DNA of 64,000 nucleotides from an uncultured Bartonella sp. (GTDB lineage Bacteria; Pseudomonadota; Alphaproteobacteria; Rhizobiales; Rhizobiaceae), in contig NZ_CAMLFE010000004.1 in the NCBI RefSeq assembly GCF_946479275.1, positions 62,001 through 126,000 of the forward strand, read 5' to 3'. The notes below the pieces were generated by a model. That model searched no databases. It saw only the letters and a list, made by a program, of their open reading frames with translations, and had not been told where the DNA came from. The translations under genes were made by a program, and so were the position numbers. Below, in pieces: positions 37,579-48,054 of this stretch (positions within the stretch are counted from its first letter, which is position 1; each line of letters starts with the position of its first letter).

Positions 37579-38454
37579 ATGAGTGACGATCAATCGAAAA
37601 AACGGCTTGGACGTGGTCTTGCTGCTCTTATCGGCGATGTTGATCTTGGTATTGATAAACCTGCCAGTATTCAGAAGACATCGTCGGAACGTCAGGTTCC
37701 TATCGAATTTATTTCCCGTAACCCGCAAAATCCGCGGCGACACTTTACCGAAACCGAGCTGGATGATCTCGCCCAATCTATCCGTGAACACGGCGTGGTT
37801 CAGCCGGTTGTTGTTCGTCCCTCGCCCGACCATCCGAACCGGTTTGAATTGATCGCCGGTGAGCGTCGCTGGCGTGCTGCCCAGCGCGCAAATCTCACTG
37901 AAATACCGGTTATTATCCGCGATGTCGATGATCGCACGGCTTTGGAACTTGCCATTATCGAAAATGTCCAAAGAACCGATCTCAACCCGCTGGAAGAAGG
38001 CATGGGTTACCAACAACTGATTGATGAACATGATTATACACAGGCTGATCTTGCACAGGTAATTGGCAAGAGTCGCAGCCATGTTGCCAACACATTGAGG
38101 TTGTTGAAACTTCCGGCCAAAGTGCAACAATTCATCAATGATGGGCAATTGTCGGCAGGCCACGCGCGCTGTCTGATCACAGTCGATGACCCTTTGGCTC
38201 TTGCAGAAAAAATTATCCGTGATGGTCTCTCTGTGCGCCAGGCTGAAGCTCTCGCAAATGGGCAATCAAATGGAAAAGCAAAAAAACGTACGCCGACTGA
38301 AAAGGATGCCGATACCAAGTCGCTTGAGAAATTGCTTGCCGATGTTATAGGCATGAAAGTTGCCATCAAACACGGTAAAAAAGGTGGAGATGTAAAAATC
38401 CATTATTCTTCGCTGGAGCAGCTTGACGATATTTGCAGGCGTTTACAGAACTAG
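37579..38454 (+). CDS. parB: Chromosome partitioning protein ParB
   Basis: CTPase clamp that binds parS and spreads. 291 residues: RLGRGLAALIGD N-terminus (ParA contact), CTP-binding region RNPQNPRRHF and GERRWRAAQRA (94-104), NVQRTDLNPLEEG, the helix-turn-helix TQADLAQVIGKSRSHVANTLRLL, and a C-terminal dimerisation domain ending LDDICRRLQN. AAGGAAA is well placed. Its four probable sites lie in the 2.1 kb before parA. Confidence 0.95.
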   Translation: MSDDQSKKRLGRGLAALIGDVDLGIDKPASIQKTSSERQVPIEFISRNPQNPRRHFTETELDDLAQSIREHGVVQPVVVRPSPDHPNRFELIAGERRWRAAQRANLTEIPVIIRDVDDRTALELAIIENVQRTDLNPLEEGMGYQQLIDEHDYTQADLAQVIGKSRSHVANTLRLLKLPAKVQQFINDGQLSAGHARCLITVDDPLALAEKIIRDGLSVRQAEALANGQSNGKAKKRTPTEKDADTKSLEKLLADVIGMKVAIKHGKKGGDVKIHYSSLEQLDDICRRLQN

Positions 38455-38965
38455 GGCGGGTTGCAGTCAATCTCGCCGATTTTTCGGGAGAGGCGACACT
38501 TGACGTTATCCGACTTTGAAAGTTGTGCAACGGCATGTATTTTCGTGTGTGGCGATGTCTTTCTCACTCCGGAAGCTCCGCAAAGTTGCTCTTACCCTTG
38601 TAAAAACTGCTTGTAAGTTTGTTTATGAAAATGACACGCTGTTTGCCCTGAACTTAAAAAACAATGCGGTGAAAAGAACATCGAACAAGAGTCAAATAAT
38701 ATTGAAGTAAAATTGTATAATAGTCTCCTATCCGATCGTACAAATAACTAAAATATCTTTTCTTAATATGACTGTTTATATTTTTAAAATTATTGTTTAA
38801 TTTTAAATATTAAAAATTACAGAACTATGAAATTATATTATTGATAACAATATTCTGTTTTCGATTATCATGGCTTTAACTGACTGTGTCGTTAAAATAA
38901 CATAGGGAAATATTGCACGGACCTATGCTATTGAGTTTATCTGATTTGACGATCGGAAATAAATT
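38455..38965. other. AT-rich region after parB, no gene recognised
   Basis: 511 bases between convergent parB and the unknown exported protein gene. The stretch 38690-38900 is very AT-rich. A weak hairpin (TCGCC 38473-38477 with GGCGA 38492-38496) follows parB. From memory, in relatives holA and other genes follow parB; none is here, so this is likely a rearrangement junction. The 64-residue plus frame at 38516 has no support. Confidence 0.5.
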
Positions 38966-39451
38966 CTACTGTTCGAGAACCTTACGAATGCGGTCGGCAA
39001 ATTGTTTTCCGAATTCGAGATTTTCCTTTGAAACTGTTGTGCTATCGTCAAATATCGCATCCTGATCCTCAAGCGAGGATGCAGCAGCCAGGCTTGCTTG
39101 TAATGCCAGATAACCGACAACGTAATCTTTTGGTTCAAGCTCATTTTTTTTCAAAATGTTCATGACGCGCTCATCTTTTGAAATGGTTTTAATGAGCCCG
39201 TCAATGCTGCCATCATTACCGGTTTCGGATTCCGAAAGCCTGATTGTGGACTCCGACATTTCCTTCTGGACATTTTCCATCTTTACCAGAAAAGCTTCAT
39301 TCAAAGGATATTCCGCTACAATCTTCGGATTACCCGTTGGAGAGAGATAGAATTCGTTTTGCTTGTCATCCTGCTTTGGAGCATCTTCGCCAAAAGCGGC
39401 AACCGGAAAGACAATCAAACAAAGGGCAATGACAAATCGCTTGATAAACAT
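38966..39451 (-). CDS. Uncharacterised exported protein
   Basis: 161 residues with a signal peptide (MFIKRFVIALCLIVFPVAAFGEDA) and an acidic, helical mature part. It includes LVKMENVQKEMSES, a region ISKDERVMNILKKNELEPKDYVVGYLAL, and ENLEFGKQFADRIRKVL at the end. I do not recognise the family with confidence; the helical layout with NPKIVAEYPLN resembles unnamed periplasmic proteins of Rhizobiales. Its ATG directly follows the gloB stop codon, so it is cotranscribed with gloB. Function unknown. Confidence 0.75.
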   Translation of the reverse strand: MFIKRFVIALCLIVFPVAAFGEDAPKQDDKQNEFYLSPTGNPKIVAEYPLNEAFLVKMENVQKEMSESTIRLSESETGNDGSIDGLIKTISKDERVMNILKKNELEPKDYVVGYLALQASLAAASSLEDQDAIFDDSTTVSKENLEFGKQFADRIRKVLEQ

Positions 39452-40213
39452 TCAGAAATGATCCTTGCGTTTTCTTAATTCAGCAAAAACAGCGACATCT
39501 GAAGCATTTTCCATTTTCAATGTTTTGCGTATATCGGGGTCATCACAGCGTAAAAAGGGATTTGCCGCTTTCTCGCTTTTGATCGAGCTCGGAAGCGAGG
39601 TTTCCCCGACTGCAATAAGCCGGTCAACAGCAGCAGCGCGATTGATAAGCGCGACATTATCGGGATCGACCGAACGTGCAAACCGCGCATTTTCTTTGGT
39701 ATATTCATGCCCGCAATAAAGTTTTGTATCTTCAGGAAGAGCTTTCAACTTTTCAAGCGAAGAAAACATCATCTCGGCTGTTCCTTCAAACAGTCTCCCG
39801 CAGCCTAGAGAAAATAACGTATCACCGGTGAAAACCAGTTTGTCATGAGGAAAATAGTAGCAGACGGAGCCAAGCGTATGACCGGGGGTTTCAAGCACTT
39901 TGACATCGAAATTTGCGAATTTGCAGCCTGATTGTTCATTGACCGCTTCATCAAGTTCACCAATTTTGTCGGCTTCACGCTCAGGCCCGATGATTTTCGT
40001 GCCATAAACGGCTTTAAGTGCGGTAATTCCCTCGATGTGATCCATATGATGATGGGTTATGAAAAGAACATCAAGCTTATAACCTTTTTGGTCAAGCTTT
40101 TCACGGATTGCCTTGGCATCCGGCGCATCAATCGCCGCAGTTAGCCCGCTTGCCTCGTCATGAAGCAGTATTCCGAAATTATCACTGCGGCAGATGAACT
40201 GTGTAATTTCCAT
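39452..40213 (-). CDS. gloB: Hydroxyacylglutathione hydrolase (glyoxalase II)
   Basis: Hydrolyses S-D-lactoylglutathione to D-lactate and glutathione, second step of methylglyoxal detoxification. 253 residues of the metallo-beta-lactamase fold: THHHMDHIEG (about 53-62), GHTLGSVCYY (second metal His), FTGDTLFSLGCGRLFEG and CGHEYTKENARFA with the substrate-binding C-terminal domain ending FAELRKRKDHF. Metal ligands are intact. Abuts the unknown exported protein gene downstream, 34 bases after yciB. Confidence 0.93.
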   Translation of the reverse strand: MEITQFICRSDNFGILLHDEASGLTAAIDAPDAKAIREKLDQKGYKLDVLFITHHHMDHIEGITALKAVYGTKIIGPEREADKIGELDEAVNEQSGCKFANFDVKVLETPGHTLGSVCYYFPHDKLVFTGDTLFSLGCGRLFEGTAEMMFSSLEKLKALPEDTKLYCGHEYTKENARFARSVDPDNVALINRAAAVDRLIAVGETSLPSSIKSEKAANPFLRCDDPDIRKTLKMENASDVAVFAELRKRKDHF

Positions 40214-40247
40214 TATTTCAATCCCATCGGTTTTTGAAATTCTCGAC

Positions 40248-40922
40248 TTATTCGTCGAGCTTTGTCTGTTTCACACCTATCGGCGAGGTTGCATGTTTCA
40301 TGACAATCGGCATTTGTGCAATCATAAAGATAATGGTGATCGGCATGACACCGAAGACCTTGAATGTCGTCCAGAAATCATTGCTGAAATTGCGCCATAC
40401 CAATTCGTTCAACACGGCAAGAAAAATAAAAAACCATGCCCAGCGGCGGGTTAAAATTTTCCAACCTTCATCATCAAGTTGAAAGGCGGAGTCGAGCACA
40501 TAGCCGAGAAGCGATTTATTAAATGCCAGACCGCCAAATAGAATAAAACCGAAGAGTGTGTTGATAATTGTCGGCTTCATCTTGATGAACGTATCATTAT
40601 GGAGCCAAAGCGTTAAAGCCCCGAAAATCAATACGAATACGCCCGAGATAAGCGGCATAATCGGGAGTTTTCGTGCAATAATCCATGAGGCAACAAGTGC
40701 AATAACAATCGCAACCATGAAAATTGCTGTGGCAGGAAAAATCGGTTTTTCAAATCCCTGAAACAGACCAACATGTTTGATAAGCCATTCGCCCTTATAA
40801 TTGGCAAAGAAAAACACCACCAACGGCCCCATTTCCAGAATGAGTTTGAGCGCCGGTGACATATGGAGCTCTTTTACCGCTTTGGTATCTTCCGGGTCGG
40901 GTTCAAAAAGTGAATTGGTCAT
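40248..40922 (-). CDS. yciB: Inner membrane-spanning protein YciB
   Basis: Septation/intracellular-spreading protein A family membrane protein. 224 residues, five to six hydrophobic segments, conserved [17 protein letters not shown] (about 27-43), [21 protein letters not shown], and [21 protein letters not shown]. Involved in envelope synthesis and division in enterics; role here inferred. Starts four bases inside ftsY (ATGA), so coupled to it; this ftsY-yciB order is common in relatives. Confidence 0.93.
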   Translation of the reverse strand: MTNSLFEPDPEDTKAVKELHMSPALKLILEMGPLVVFFFANYKGEWLIKHVGLFQGFEKPIFPATAIFMVAIVIALVASWIIARKLPIMPLISGVFVLIFGALTLWLHNDTFIKMKPTIINTLFGFILFGGLAFNKSLLGYVLDSAFQLDDEGWKILTRRWAWFFIFLAVLNELVWRNFSNDFWTTFKVFGVMPITIIFMIAQMPIVMKHATSPIGVKQTKLDE

Positions 40923-42268
40923 TCGTGTTTTCCTGCTATTGCTTCGGCAAAATCCGAAGCTGCGAAGGGTTCGAGGTCGTCAATGCCCTCTCCTACCCCG
41001 ATAAAATATACCGGCAACTTGTATTTTGCTGCAATTGCAACAAGAATGCCACCGCGCGCTGTTCCATCAAGTTTTGTCATGACAAGGCCGTTCACACCGG
41101 CAATGTTGCGGAATATTTCCACTTGATTGAGCGCATTCTGGCCGGTTGTGGCATCAAGTGTTTGCAAAACAGTGTGTGGTGCGTCCGGATCATGCTTGCT
41201 TAAAACACGCACAATTTTGGCAAGCTCATCCATCAGTTCGGTTTTATTCTGCAACCGTCCTGCCGTGTCAATGATAAGAACATCACTTCCGGCAGCTTTG
41301 GCTTTTTCATAAGCGTCATAGGCAAGGCTTGCCGCATCGGCACCGAGTTTGGTTGAAACAACCGGTGCATTGACACGGTCTCCCCAGATATGAAGCTGTT
41401 CGATAGCAGCAGCACGAAAAGTATCACCAGCCGCTAACATCACTTTTAATCCACCAGCGGTAAGCTTTGCTGCCAATTTTCCGATTGTTGTGGTTTTTCC
41501 CGTTCCATTCACACCGACAACCAATATGACATGCGGCTTATGGCTCAAGTCCAGTTCAAGCGGGCGGGCAACCGGTTCAAGTACTTTCTTGATCTCGTCA
41601 CTCATGATCGTGCGTACTTCGTCGGTTGATATATCCTTGCCATAACGACTTGATGCAAGGGTATCCGTGATGCGTATAGCGGTTTCAAGACCAAGATCGG
41701 CCTGAATGAGTACATCTTCGAGATCTTGCAATGTCGCTTCGTCAAGCTTGCGCTTGGTAAAAATGGAACTGATCGAATCACCAAGTTGACGGGATGAACG
41801 GGCCAAACCGGTTTTCAACCGTTCAAACCATGACATTTTTTTAGGTTCATGGAGGGGCAAATCCGGTTTGCTGACCTTGTTTTCGTTGCTTGTTACCTTG
41901 TCGGTAATTGTTACGGTGTTGTGAGCAGGAAGGTTGGTTCCGGCCTCGGTTGTCTCTACCCTTTGTGAACCGACAAACTCCGCTTCCGGAATTATCGGTT
42001 TTTTTGCCGGTTGATTATCAACCTTTTTCTTTTCGGCTAAAGCGGGTTCCTGATTTTCCGACGGAATATCCGGCCGTTCTTTTTTCGTTTCGACCGGTTT
42101 GTTGTTTTCGGTGTTTGTGGCTTCGCTCTGTTTTTTTGCCTGAGCTGCCTTATAGGCTTCAAAGGGTGACAAAGCGGGTGTTGCCGCATCTTTTGTCACA
42201 TCGTTGTCTGAATCCGTTTTCGGGTTCGAGCCAAAAGAAAAAACTTTTTTAAATAAACCTTTAGCCAT
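40919..42268 (-). CDS. ftsY: Signal recognition particle receptor FtsY
   Basis: GTPase receptor that docks SRP-ribosome complexes at the inner membrane. 449 residues: a variable acidic/lysine-rich N-terminal region (about 1-140), N domain starting [18 protein letters not shown], and G domain with [15 protein letters not shown] (about 250-264), [19 protein letters not shown] and [17 protein letters not shown] precedes the ATG. First gene of the ftsY-yciB pair, 12 bases after mtaB. Confidence 0.95.
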   Translation of the reverse strand: MAKGLFKKVFSFGSNPKTDSDNDVTKDAATPALSPFEAYKAAQAKKQSEATNTENNKPVETKKERPDIPSENQEPALAEKKKVDNQPAKKPIIPEAEFVGSQRVETTEAGTNLPAHNTVTITDKVTSNENKVSKPDLPLHEPKKMSWFERLKTGLARSSRQLGDSISSIFTKRKLDEATLQDLEDVLIQADLGLETAIRITDTLASSRYGKDISTDEVRTIMSDEIKKVLEPVARPLELDLSHKPHVILVVGVNGTGKTTTIGKLAAKLTAGGLKVMLAAGDTFRAAAIEQLHIWGDRVNAPVVSTKLGADAASLAYDAYEKAKAAGSDVLIIDTAGRLQNKTELMDELAKIVRVLSKHDPDAPHTVLQTLDATTGQNALNQVEIFRNIAGVNGLVMTKLDGTARGGILVAIAAKYKLPVYFIGVGEGIDDLEPFAASDFAEAIAGKHE

Positions 42269-42280
42269 AAAAATCCCCGG

Positions 42281-43564
42281 TCAGGCAGCGTTACGTTCGT
42301 CGAGCTTGGCAATAAGCTTGTCACCATCCTGGCCGACAATGTGGCCTTTAACAATGGTTCCGGCAATTGCACCGTCGATTTTTGTCAGTGTGAAATCCTC
42401 CGTACGGCCGATTCCATCATGTTCGACAAGAATCATGTGTTCGGTGTTTTGTAAATGCTCGAGATGCTTGTTATAGGCTTTTTGCCCCTTTTGCCGCAGT
42501 TTTTCCGCTCTCAGTTTGACAATGTGCCGATCAACCTGTGGCATACGGGCAGCCGGCGTGCCTTCCCGCGGGCTATAGGGAAAGACATGAAGATGTGTCA
42601 GTTTACAATCATCAACGAGTGCCAATGTGTTTTCAAACATCGCATCGGTTTCGGTCGGAAAACCGGCGATAAGATCGGCGCCATAAACCATTTCGGGACG
42701 CCTGTCTCGTAAATCATTGCAAAACCGGATTGATTGATCGCGTAAATGACGCCTTTTCATCCGTTTCAAAATCATATTGTCGCCAGCTTGAAGCGAAAGA
42801 TGCAGATGCGGCATCAACCGTTGTTCATAAGCCAGTAATTCCATCAATTCATCATCGACTTCTACTGAATCTATTGAAGAGAGGCGCAAACGCGCAAGAT
42901 CGGGAACGTTTCGCAAAATCGAACCGACAAGTTTTCCGAGCGTTGCCTTTCCGGGAAGATCAGGTCCATAGCTGGTAAGATCAACACCGGTGAGGACAAC
43001 TTCCTGATAGCCGTTTCCGTTAAGGCGTTTTATCTGTTCGACAACTGCACCCATTGGAACCGAGCGTGACGGCCCCCTTCCATAGGGAATAATGCAGAAA
43101 GTGCAACGATGGTCGCAACCGTTTTGCACTTGCACGAAAGCGCGCGAATGACCTTCGATCGAGTCAACCATATGGGGCGCATTTTCTTTCACTTCCATAA
43201 TGTCGTTGACTTTGAGTTTTTCGTAATTATTGACACCGAAATCAGGGAGCTGACGATAGGAATGGGCATGCAGTTTTTCTTCATTCCCCAAAACCAGATC
43301 AACTTCATCCATATCGGCAAAATCCTGTCCCATAGTTTGGGCGGCACAGCCTGTTACAATGATACGTGCAAGCGGGTTTTCACGCCTTGCTTTGCGAATT
43401 GCCTGTTTTGCCTGACGAACGGCTTCGGCCGTGACAGCACATGTATTGAAGATGAAAGCGTCGTTTTCCAGCTTATCAAGACCGGCTTCAGCACTTTCTT
43501 TGCGCATGACTTCTGATTCAAATGCATTCAGCCGACAGCCGAAGGTGACAATTTCAGTTGCCAT
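42281..43564 (-). CDS. mtaB: tRNA t6A37 methylthiotransferase MtaB
   Basis: Radical SAM enzyme converting N6-threonylcarbamoyladenosine-37 of tRNA to its 2-methylthio form. 427 residues: N-terminal MTTase domain (TFGCRLNAFESEVM, FNTCAVTAEAVRQAKQ and TGCAAQ supply three Cys of one cluster), radical SAM CDHRCTFCIIPYGRGPSRS (about 149-167) with CxxxCxxC, and a TRAM domain at the C-terminus. MtaB rather than MiaB or RimO is judged from GCRLNAFES and FVQVQNGCDHRC. Overlaps dapF by one base. Confidence 0.93.
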   Translation of the reverse strand: MATEIVTFGCRLNAFESEVMRKESAEAGLDKLENDAFIFNTCAVTAEAVRQAKQAIRKARRENPLARIIVTGCAAQTMGQDFADMDEVDLVLGNEEKLHAHSYRQLPDFGVNNYEKLKVNDIMEVKENAPHMVDSIEGHSRAFVQVQNGCDHRCTFCIIPYGRGPSRSVPMGAVVEQIKRLNGNGYQEVVLTGVDLTSYGPDLPGKATLGKLVGSILRNVPDLARLRLSSIDSVEVDDELMELLAYEQRLMPHLHLSLQAGDNMILKRMKRRHLRDQSIRFCNDLRDRRPEMVYGADLIAGFPTETDAMFENTLALVDDCKLTHLHVFPYSPREGTPAARMPQVDRHIVKLRAEKLRQKGQKAYNKHLEHLQNTEHMILVEHDGIGRTEDFTLTKIDGAIAGTIVKGHIVGQDGDKLIAKLDERNAA

Positions 43565-44418
43565 TACGAAATCCTTTGATATTCACCCGAAACCGGATCG
43601 AACTCTCCCCTGAACTCGAATTCCGTTGGTCCCGTCATGATGATATGGTTGTCTTTATCCCATAAAATATCGAGTTTTCCACCCGGTAAGGTTACAGTCA
43701 CATGCCGTTTTGTGAGCGCACGCCTTGATGCGGCAACAGTTGCGGCACAGGAAGCGGTGCCACAAGCGCGTGTAAGGCCTGCTCCCCTTTCCCATGTCCG
43801 CAAAGTCAAAGAAGTTGGCGATGTGACGTGAGCGATTGAAATATTGCAACGTTCGGGAAAAAACGGGTCATGTTCGAGTTCGGGACCATATTTATCAAGG
43901 GCTATTTTCTCGATATCATCGCCAACAAAGAAAATCGCATGGGGGTTTCCCATGGAAACCAGCGAGGCATCATGAAGCGGCCCGCGACCGATATCGGCGT
44001 GGTTTGTATCGGCAATGGCATGTGACACCGGTATTTCCTGCCATTCAAGATGCGGAATTCCCATATCGACCGATACCAAACCGTTTTCACGACGCTTTGC
44101 CCTGACAATACCGGCAACCGTATCCAGTTTGAAATTGTCGCCCAGATTTTGCTTATAGAGCCATTCAACCACGCAACGTGTACCATTTCCACAGGCCTGA
44201 GCCTTGGATCCATCCGAGTTCCATATCACAATGTGATAATCGCTACCGGATTTTGTCGGCTTATGGACTGCCATTATCTGGTCGAACGCTGTATCGCGCT
44301 TTTTAGAAAGAGCAATAGCTGCATTTGCAGTGATGTCTGTTTCGGCCTCACGCATATCGGCAACAATTATCTCGTTGCCGAGACCATTCATTTTTTCAAA
44401 AGGGATCATATTTGCCAT
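43564..44418 (-). CDS. dapF: Diaminopimelate epimerase
   Basis: Converts LL- to meso-diaminopimelate for lysine and peptidoglycan. 284 residues with KMNGLGNEIIV and both catalytic cysteines: QACGNGTRCVV (about 75-85) and TRACGTASCAATV (about 219-231). Start at 44418 or at the internal ATG 44409 (MIPFEKM); AGG lies only three bases before the first. Upstream is a 490-base intergenic region. Supplies meso-diaminopimelate to lysA. Confidence 0.95.
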   Translation of the reverse strand: MANMIPFEKMNGLGNEIIVADMREAETDITANAAIALSKKRDTAFDQIMAVHKPTKSGSDYHIVIWNSDGSKAQACGNGTRCVVEWLYKQNLGDNFKLDTVAGIVRAKRRENGLVSVDMGIPHLEWQEIPVSHAIADTNHADIGRGPLHDASLVSMGNPHAIFFVGDDIEKIALDKYGPELEHDPFFPERCNISIAHVTSPTSLTLRTWERGAGLTRACGTASCAATVAASRRALTKRHVTVTLPGGKLDILWDKDNHIIMTGPTEFEFRGEFDPVSGEYQRIS

Positions 44419-44908
44419 CTACCTGATATTTATTACGATAATATGGCTGAAAATCCAAAAAAATTCCAGCGCAAGCACGAACAACAATCCAAATAGTTCG
44501 GCGACTGATAAACACCGGAGATTGCTGAAAATCCAACTATTGATAAAAATATTGGAGAATTTTGAAAATGATCACCATTTTCAGCGTTTACGATCGGATT
44601 TCTGATTTTACTTAATGGCCTTTGGAAAATTCTCTATTTAAGGTAAATAAATTCCGGTAATGTTTGTGTTTAAAAATAATATTTAAAAACAATATGTTAA
44701 ACAATCTTTTCATGGGCACAAGTTTTCGGACGAGAAACCGGAGCTGTATCTGGTCTCCTCTTTTGTTCATGAATCATGAAGAAGAGCAGAGGTTTTTCTT
44801 TTTTTCTCACACTTTTTTGCTATGTATAGTCTTTAAGTAAAATTTAACCATCGTGCCTTTCGTTTGTACGGTATCACTGCGCAATCATGCGATGAGGAAA
44901 GTAGGAAT
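44419..44908. other. Long intergenic region between dapF and omp19
   Basis: 490 bases between divergent genes. It should contain promoters for both, and it holds an orphan plus-strand terminator-like hairpin at 44757-44805. AT-rich, no coding frame with support. Confidence 0.5.
44757..44805 (+). terminator. Orphan terminator-like hairpin
   Basis: CCTC (44757-44760) pairs with GAGG (44789-44792) around an inner perfect stem TTCATG (44766-44771) / CATGAA (44775-44780). A long T-rich run (TTTTTCTTTTTTT) follows directly. No plus-strand gene lies upstream within the region, so it could end a small RNA or attenuate the omp19 leader. Confidence 0.5.
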
Positions 44909-45454
44909 ATGACAGTCTCGAGGAATTCACTTCTGGTATTGACAGTTATGGCAACAATGCTTGCCGGTTGTGCGAATTCACGATTCGGCAACAATGGTGG
45001 TGGCGAGCCGCCGCAGGTGGTTATGCCGGGTCCACCAAGTTCGGGTGGTGTCAGCCAATCCGAGTTGCCGCCGCCGGATAATTTTCCGGCAGCCCCCAAT
45101 AATAGCGTGAGTAGCAGTGCCCCGCAGCAGCAACAAACCGAGGTAGCCAGTCTTCAGCCGCCTGCAAACGCTTCGGATTTGACACCCGGAGCGATTGCCG
45201 GTGTTTGGAAAGCTTCGGTCGGCGGGCTGAATTGCCAGATTGCGACACCACAGACAAAATATGGCCAAGGCTATCGCGCGGGACCGTTGCATTGTCCGGA
45301 AGCCTTCTCGAAAGTTGCTTCATGGGCAGTGAGCGGCAAACAGCTGAATTTCTATGACGGCGCTGGAAGTTCTGTCGCTACACTTTATTCTGCCGGTCCT
45401 AGCCGGTTCGAAGGCAATACAGTAAACGGTCAGGCGGTTATTTTAAGCCGCTAA
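44909..45454 (+). CDS. omp19: Outer membrane lipoprotein Omp19 (protease inhibitor Inh family)
   Basis: Outer-membrane lipoprotein; in Brucella Omp19 is an immunogenic protease inhibitor. 181 residues: signal peptide ending in lipobox LAGC (Cys21), a Pro/Gly/Ser/Gln-rich linker, then an Inh beta-barrel domain from GAIAGVWKASVGGLNCQIATP to the end, with the paired cysteines (NCQ and LHCPEAF) and SWAVSGKQLNFYDGAG. The ATG at 44909 with TAGGA upstream is preferred to an upstream in-frame start. Followed by a terminator and zapE. Confidence 0.92.
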   Translation: MTVSRNSLLVLTVMATMLAGCANSRFGNNGGGEPPQVVMPGPPSSGGVSQSELPPPDNFPAAPNNSVSSSAPQQQQTEVASLQPPANASDLTPGAIAGVWKASVGGLNCQIATPQTKYGQGYRAGPLHCPEAFSKVASWAVSGKQLNFYDGAGSSVATLYSAGPSRFEGNTVNGQAVILSR

Positions 45455-45464
45455 TAAAATTGGG

Positions 45465-45491
45465 AGAGGTCGCGTTCATCAGGCCTCTTTT
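45465..45491 (+). terminator. omp19 intrinsic terminator
   Basis: AGAGGTC (45465-45471) pairs with GGCCTCT (45482-45488), one G-U, ten-base loop, then TTT-A-TTTC. It lies 10 bases after the omp19 stop and 30 bases before the zapE start. Confidence 0.65.
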
Positions 45492-45520
45492 ATTTCTTCA
45501 GCACAAGAAGGGGCTTGTCG

Positions 45521-46663
45521 ATGGGAGCAATGCGTGAGCGCTATGATGCGTTGGTTGAAAACGGTGAAATCGACCGTGATGAAGCGCAAATTACCCTGAT
45601 CTCGCATTTTGACCGGCTTCTTGACGAGCTTGCTGTTAAGCGTATGTCGCAGAAAAGCTCTCCACTCGGCTGGCTTTTCGGCAAACACAGGGATAACCGA
45701 ACCGGTGTGCGTGGCCTCTATGTTTATGGCGAAGTTGGCCGTGGCAAAACCATGCTTATGGATTTGTTTTTTTCCTGTCTGCCCGATGGTGACAAAAGGC
45801 GCGCCCATTTCAATGATTTTATGGCAGATGTGCATGATCGCATAAATCGTCACCGTCAGGCATTGACGCGGGGAGAAACCAAACAGAACGATCCCATTCC
45901 CCCCGTTGCTGCAAGCCTCGCCAAAGAAGCAAAAGTCCTTTGTTTTGACGAGTTCACGGTGACAGATATTGCTGACGCAATGGTGCTTTCAAGACTTTTT
46001 ACCGCTCTTTTCAAAGAAGGTGTAACGCTTATCGCCACTTCCAATGTTGCGCCTGATAATCTTTATAAAAACGGTCTCAACCGGCAGCTATTTCTGCCTT
46101 TTATCAAGATTCTCGAAGACAATGTCGAGGTTTTTAACCTTGATGCTGATACCGATTACCGGCTGGAAAAAGCCGATCGCAAGCCTGTCTACATTACTCC
46201 TCTCGGGCATATTGCGCAGGAAAAGATGGATGCTGCATGGGCACTCGTTGAACAAGGAAACACAGCAAAGCCGGAAATGGTTGAAGTTCGGGGACATCCC
46301 GTTCAAGTGCCGCGTGCAGTAAATAATGCGGCCCGTTTCGACTATATTGATCTTTGTTCCATTCCGTTGGCTGCTGCCGATTATCTCGCCTTGTCGGACC
46401 GTTACCATACATTTTTCATTGATAATGTGCCGATTATGGATGATGAACACCGGAACGAGACAAAACGCTTCATTCTGCTTATCGATACGCTTTATGATCG
46501 CCACATCCGGCTTTTTATTTCGGCTGCCGCAACTCCCGATAAACTCTATCAGGGAACAAATCAAACCACAGAGACATTCGAGTTCGAACGGACTTCATCA
46601 CGTCTTTTTGAAATGCAAAGTGAGGAATATTTGGCCAATTGGAATGAAAAACAGGTCAAATAA
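45521..46663 (+). CDS. zapE: Cell division protein ZapE (AFG1-like ATPase)
   Basis: AAA-type ATPase related to yeast AFG1; in E. coli ZapE acts on the Z-ring. 380 residues: Walker A YVYGEVGRGKTMLMD (about 70-84), the conserved HFNDFMADVHDRI, Walker B VLCFDEFTVTDIADAM and sensor TLIATSNVAPDNLY, then RLFEMQSEEYL near the end. The ATG at 45521 has AAGGGG seven bases upstream; the TTG at 45515 is less likely. Between omp19 and mdh. Confidence 0.92.
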   Translation: MGAMRERYDALVENGEIDRDEAQITLISHFDRLLDELAVKRMSQKSSPLGWLFGKHRDNRTGVRGLYVYGEVGRGKTMLMDLFFSCLPDGDKRRAHFNDFMADVHDRINRHRQALTRGETKQNDPIPPVAASLAKEAKVLCFDEFTVTDIADAMVLSRLFTALFKEGVTLIATSNVAPDNLYKNGLNRQLFLPFIKILEDNVEVFNLDADTDYRLEKADRKPVYITPLGHIAQEKMDAAWALVEQGNTAKPEMVEVRGHPVQVPRAVNNAARFDYIDLCSIPLAAADYLALSDRYHTFFIDNVPIMDDEHRNETKRFILLIDTLYDRHIRLFISAAATPDKLYQGTNQTTETFEFERTSSRLFEMQSEEYLANWNEKQVK

Positions 46664-47960
<1,297 letters not shown>

Positions 47961-47962
<2 letters not shown>

Positions 47963-47983
47963 GTGGGGGTCACTCCACTTTTT
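47961..47983 (+). terminator. Hairpin with T run after mdh
   Basis: AAGTGGGG (47961-47968) pairs with CTCCACTT (47973-47980), one G-U, loop GTCA, followed by TTT. The stem begins in the mdh stop codon. It probably stops part of the transcripts before sucC. Confidence 0.7.
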
Positions 47984-48054
47984 CATTCACATAAGTCGGA
48001 TATACCGATTTTCCGGGACCGGACTTTCGGCCCACAATAGAAAAGGAAAAATGA

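Noticed and set aside
38516-38710. 64-codon frame after parB
   Set aside because: No ribosome binding site, no recognised domain, and it enters the very AT-rich stretch.
45479-45853. Minus-strand 124-codon frame over the zapE start
   Set aside because: Antisense to the conserved AFG1-like ATPase, without a start signal.
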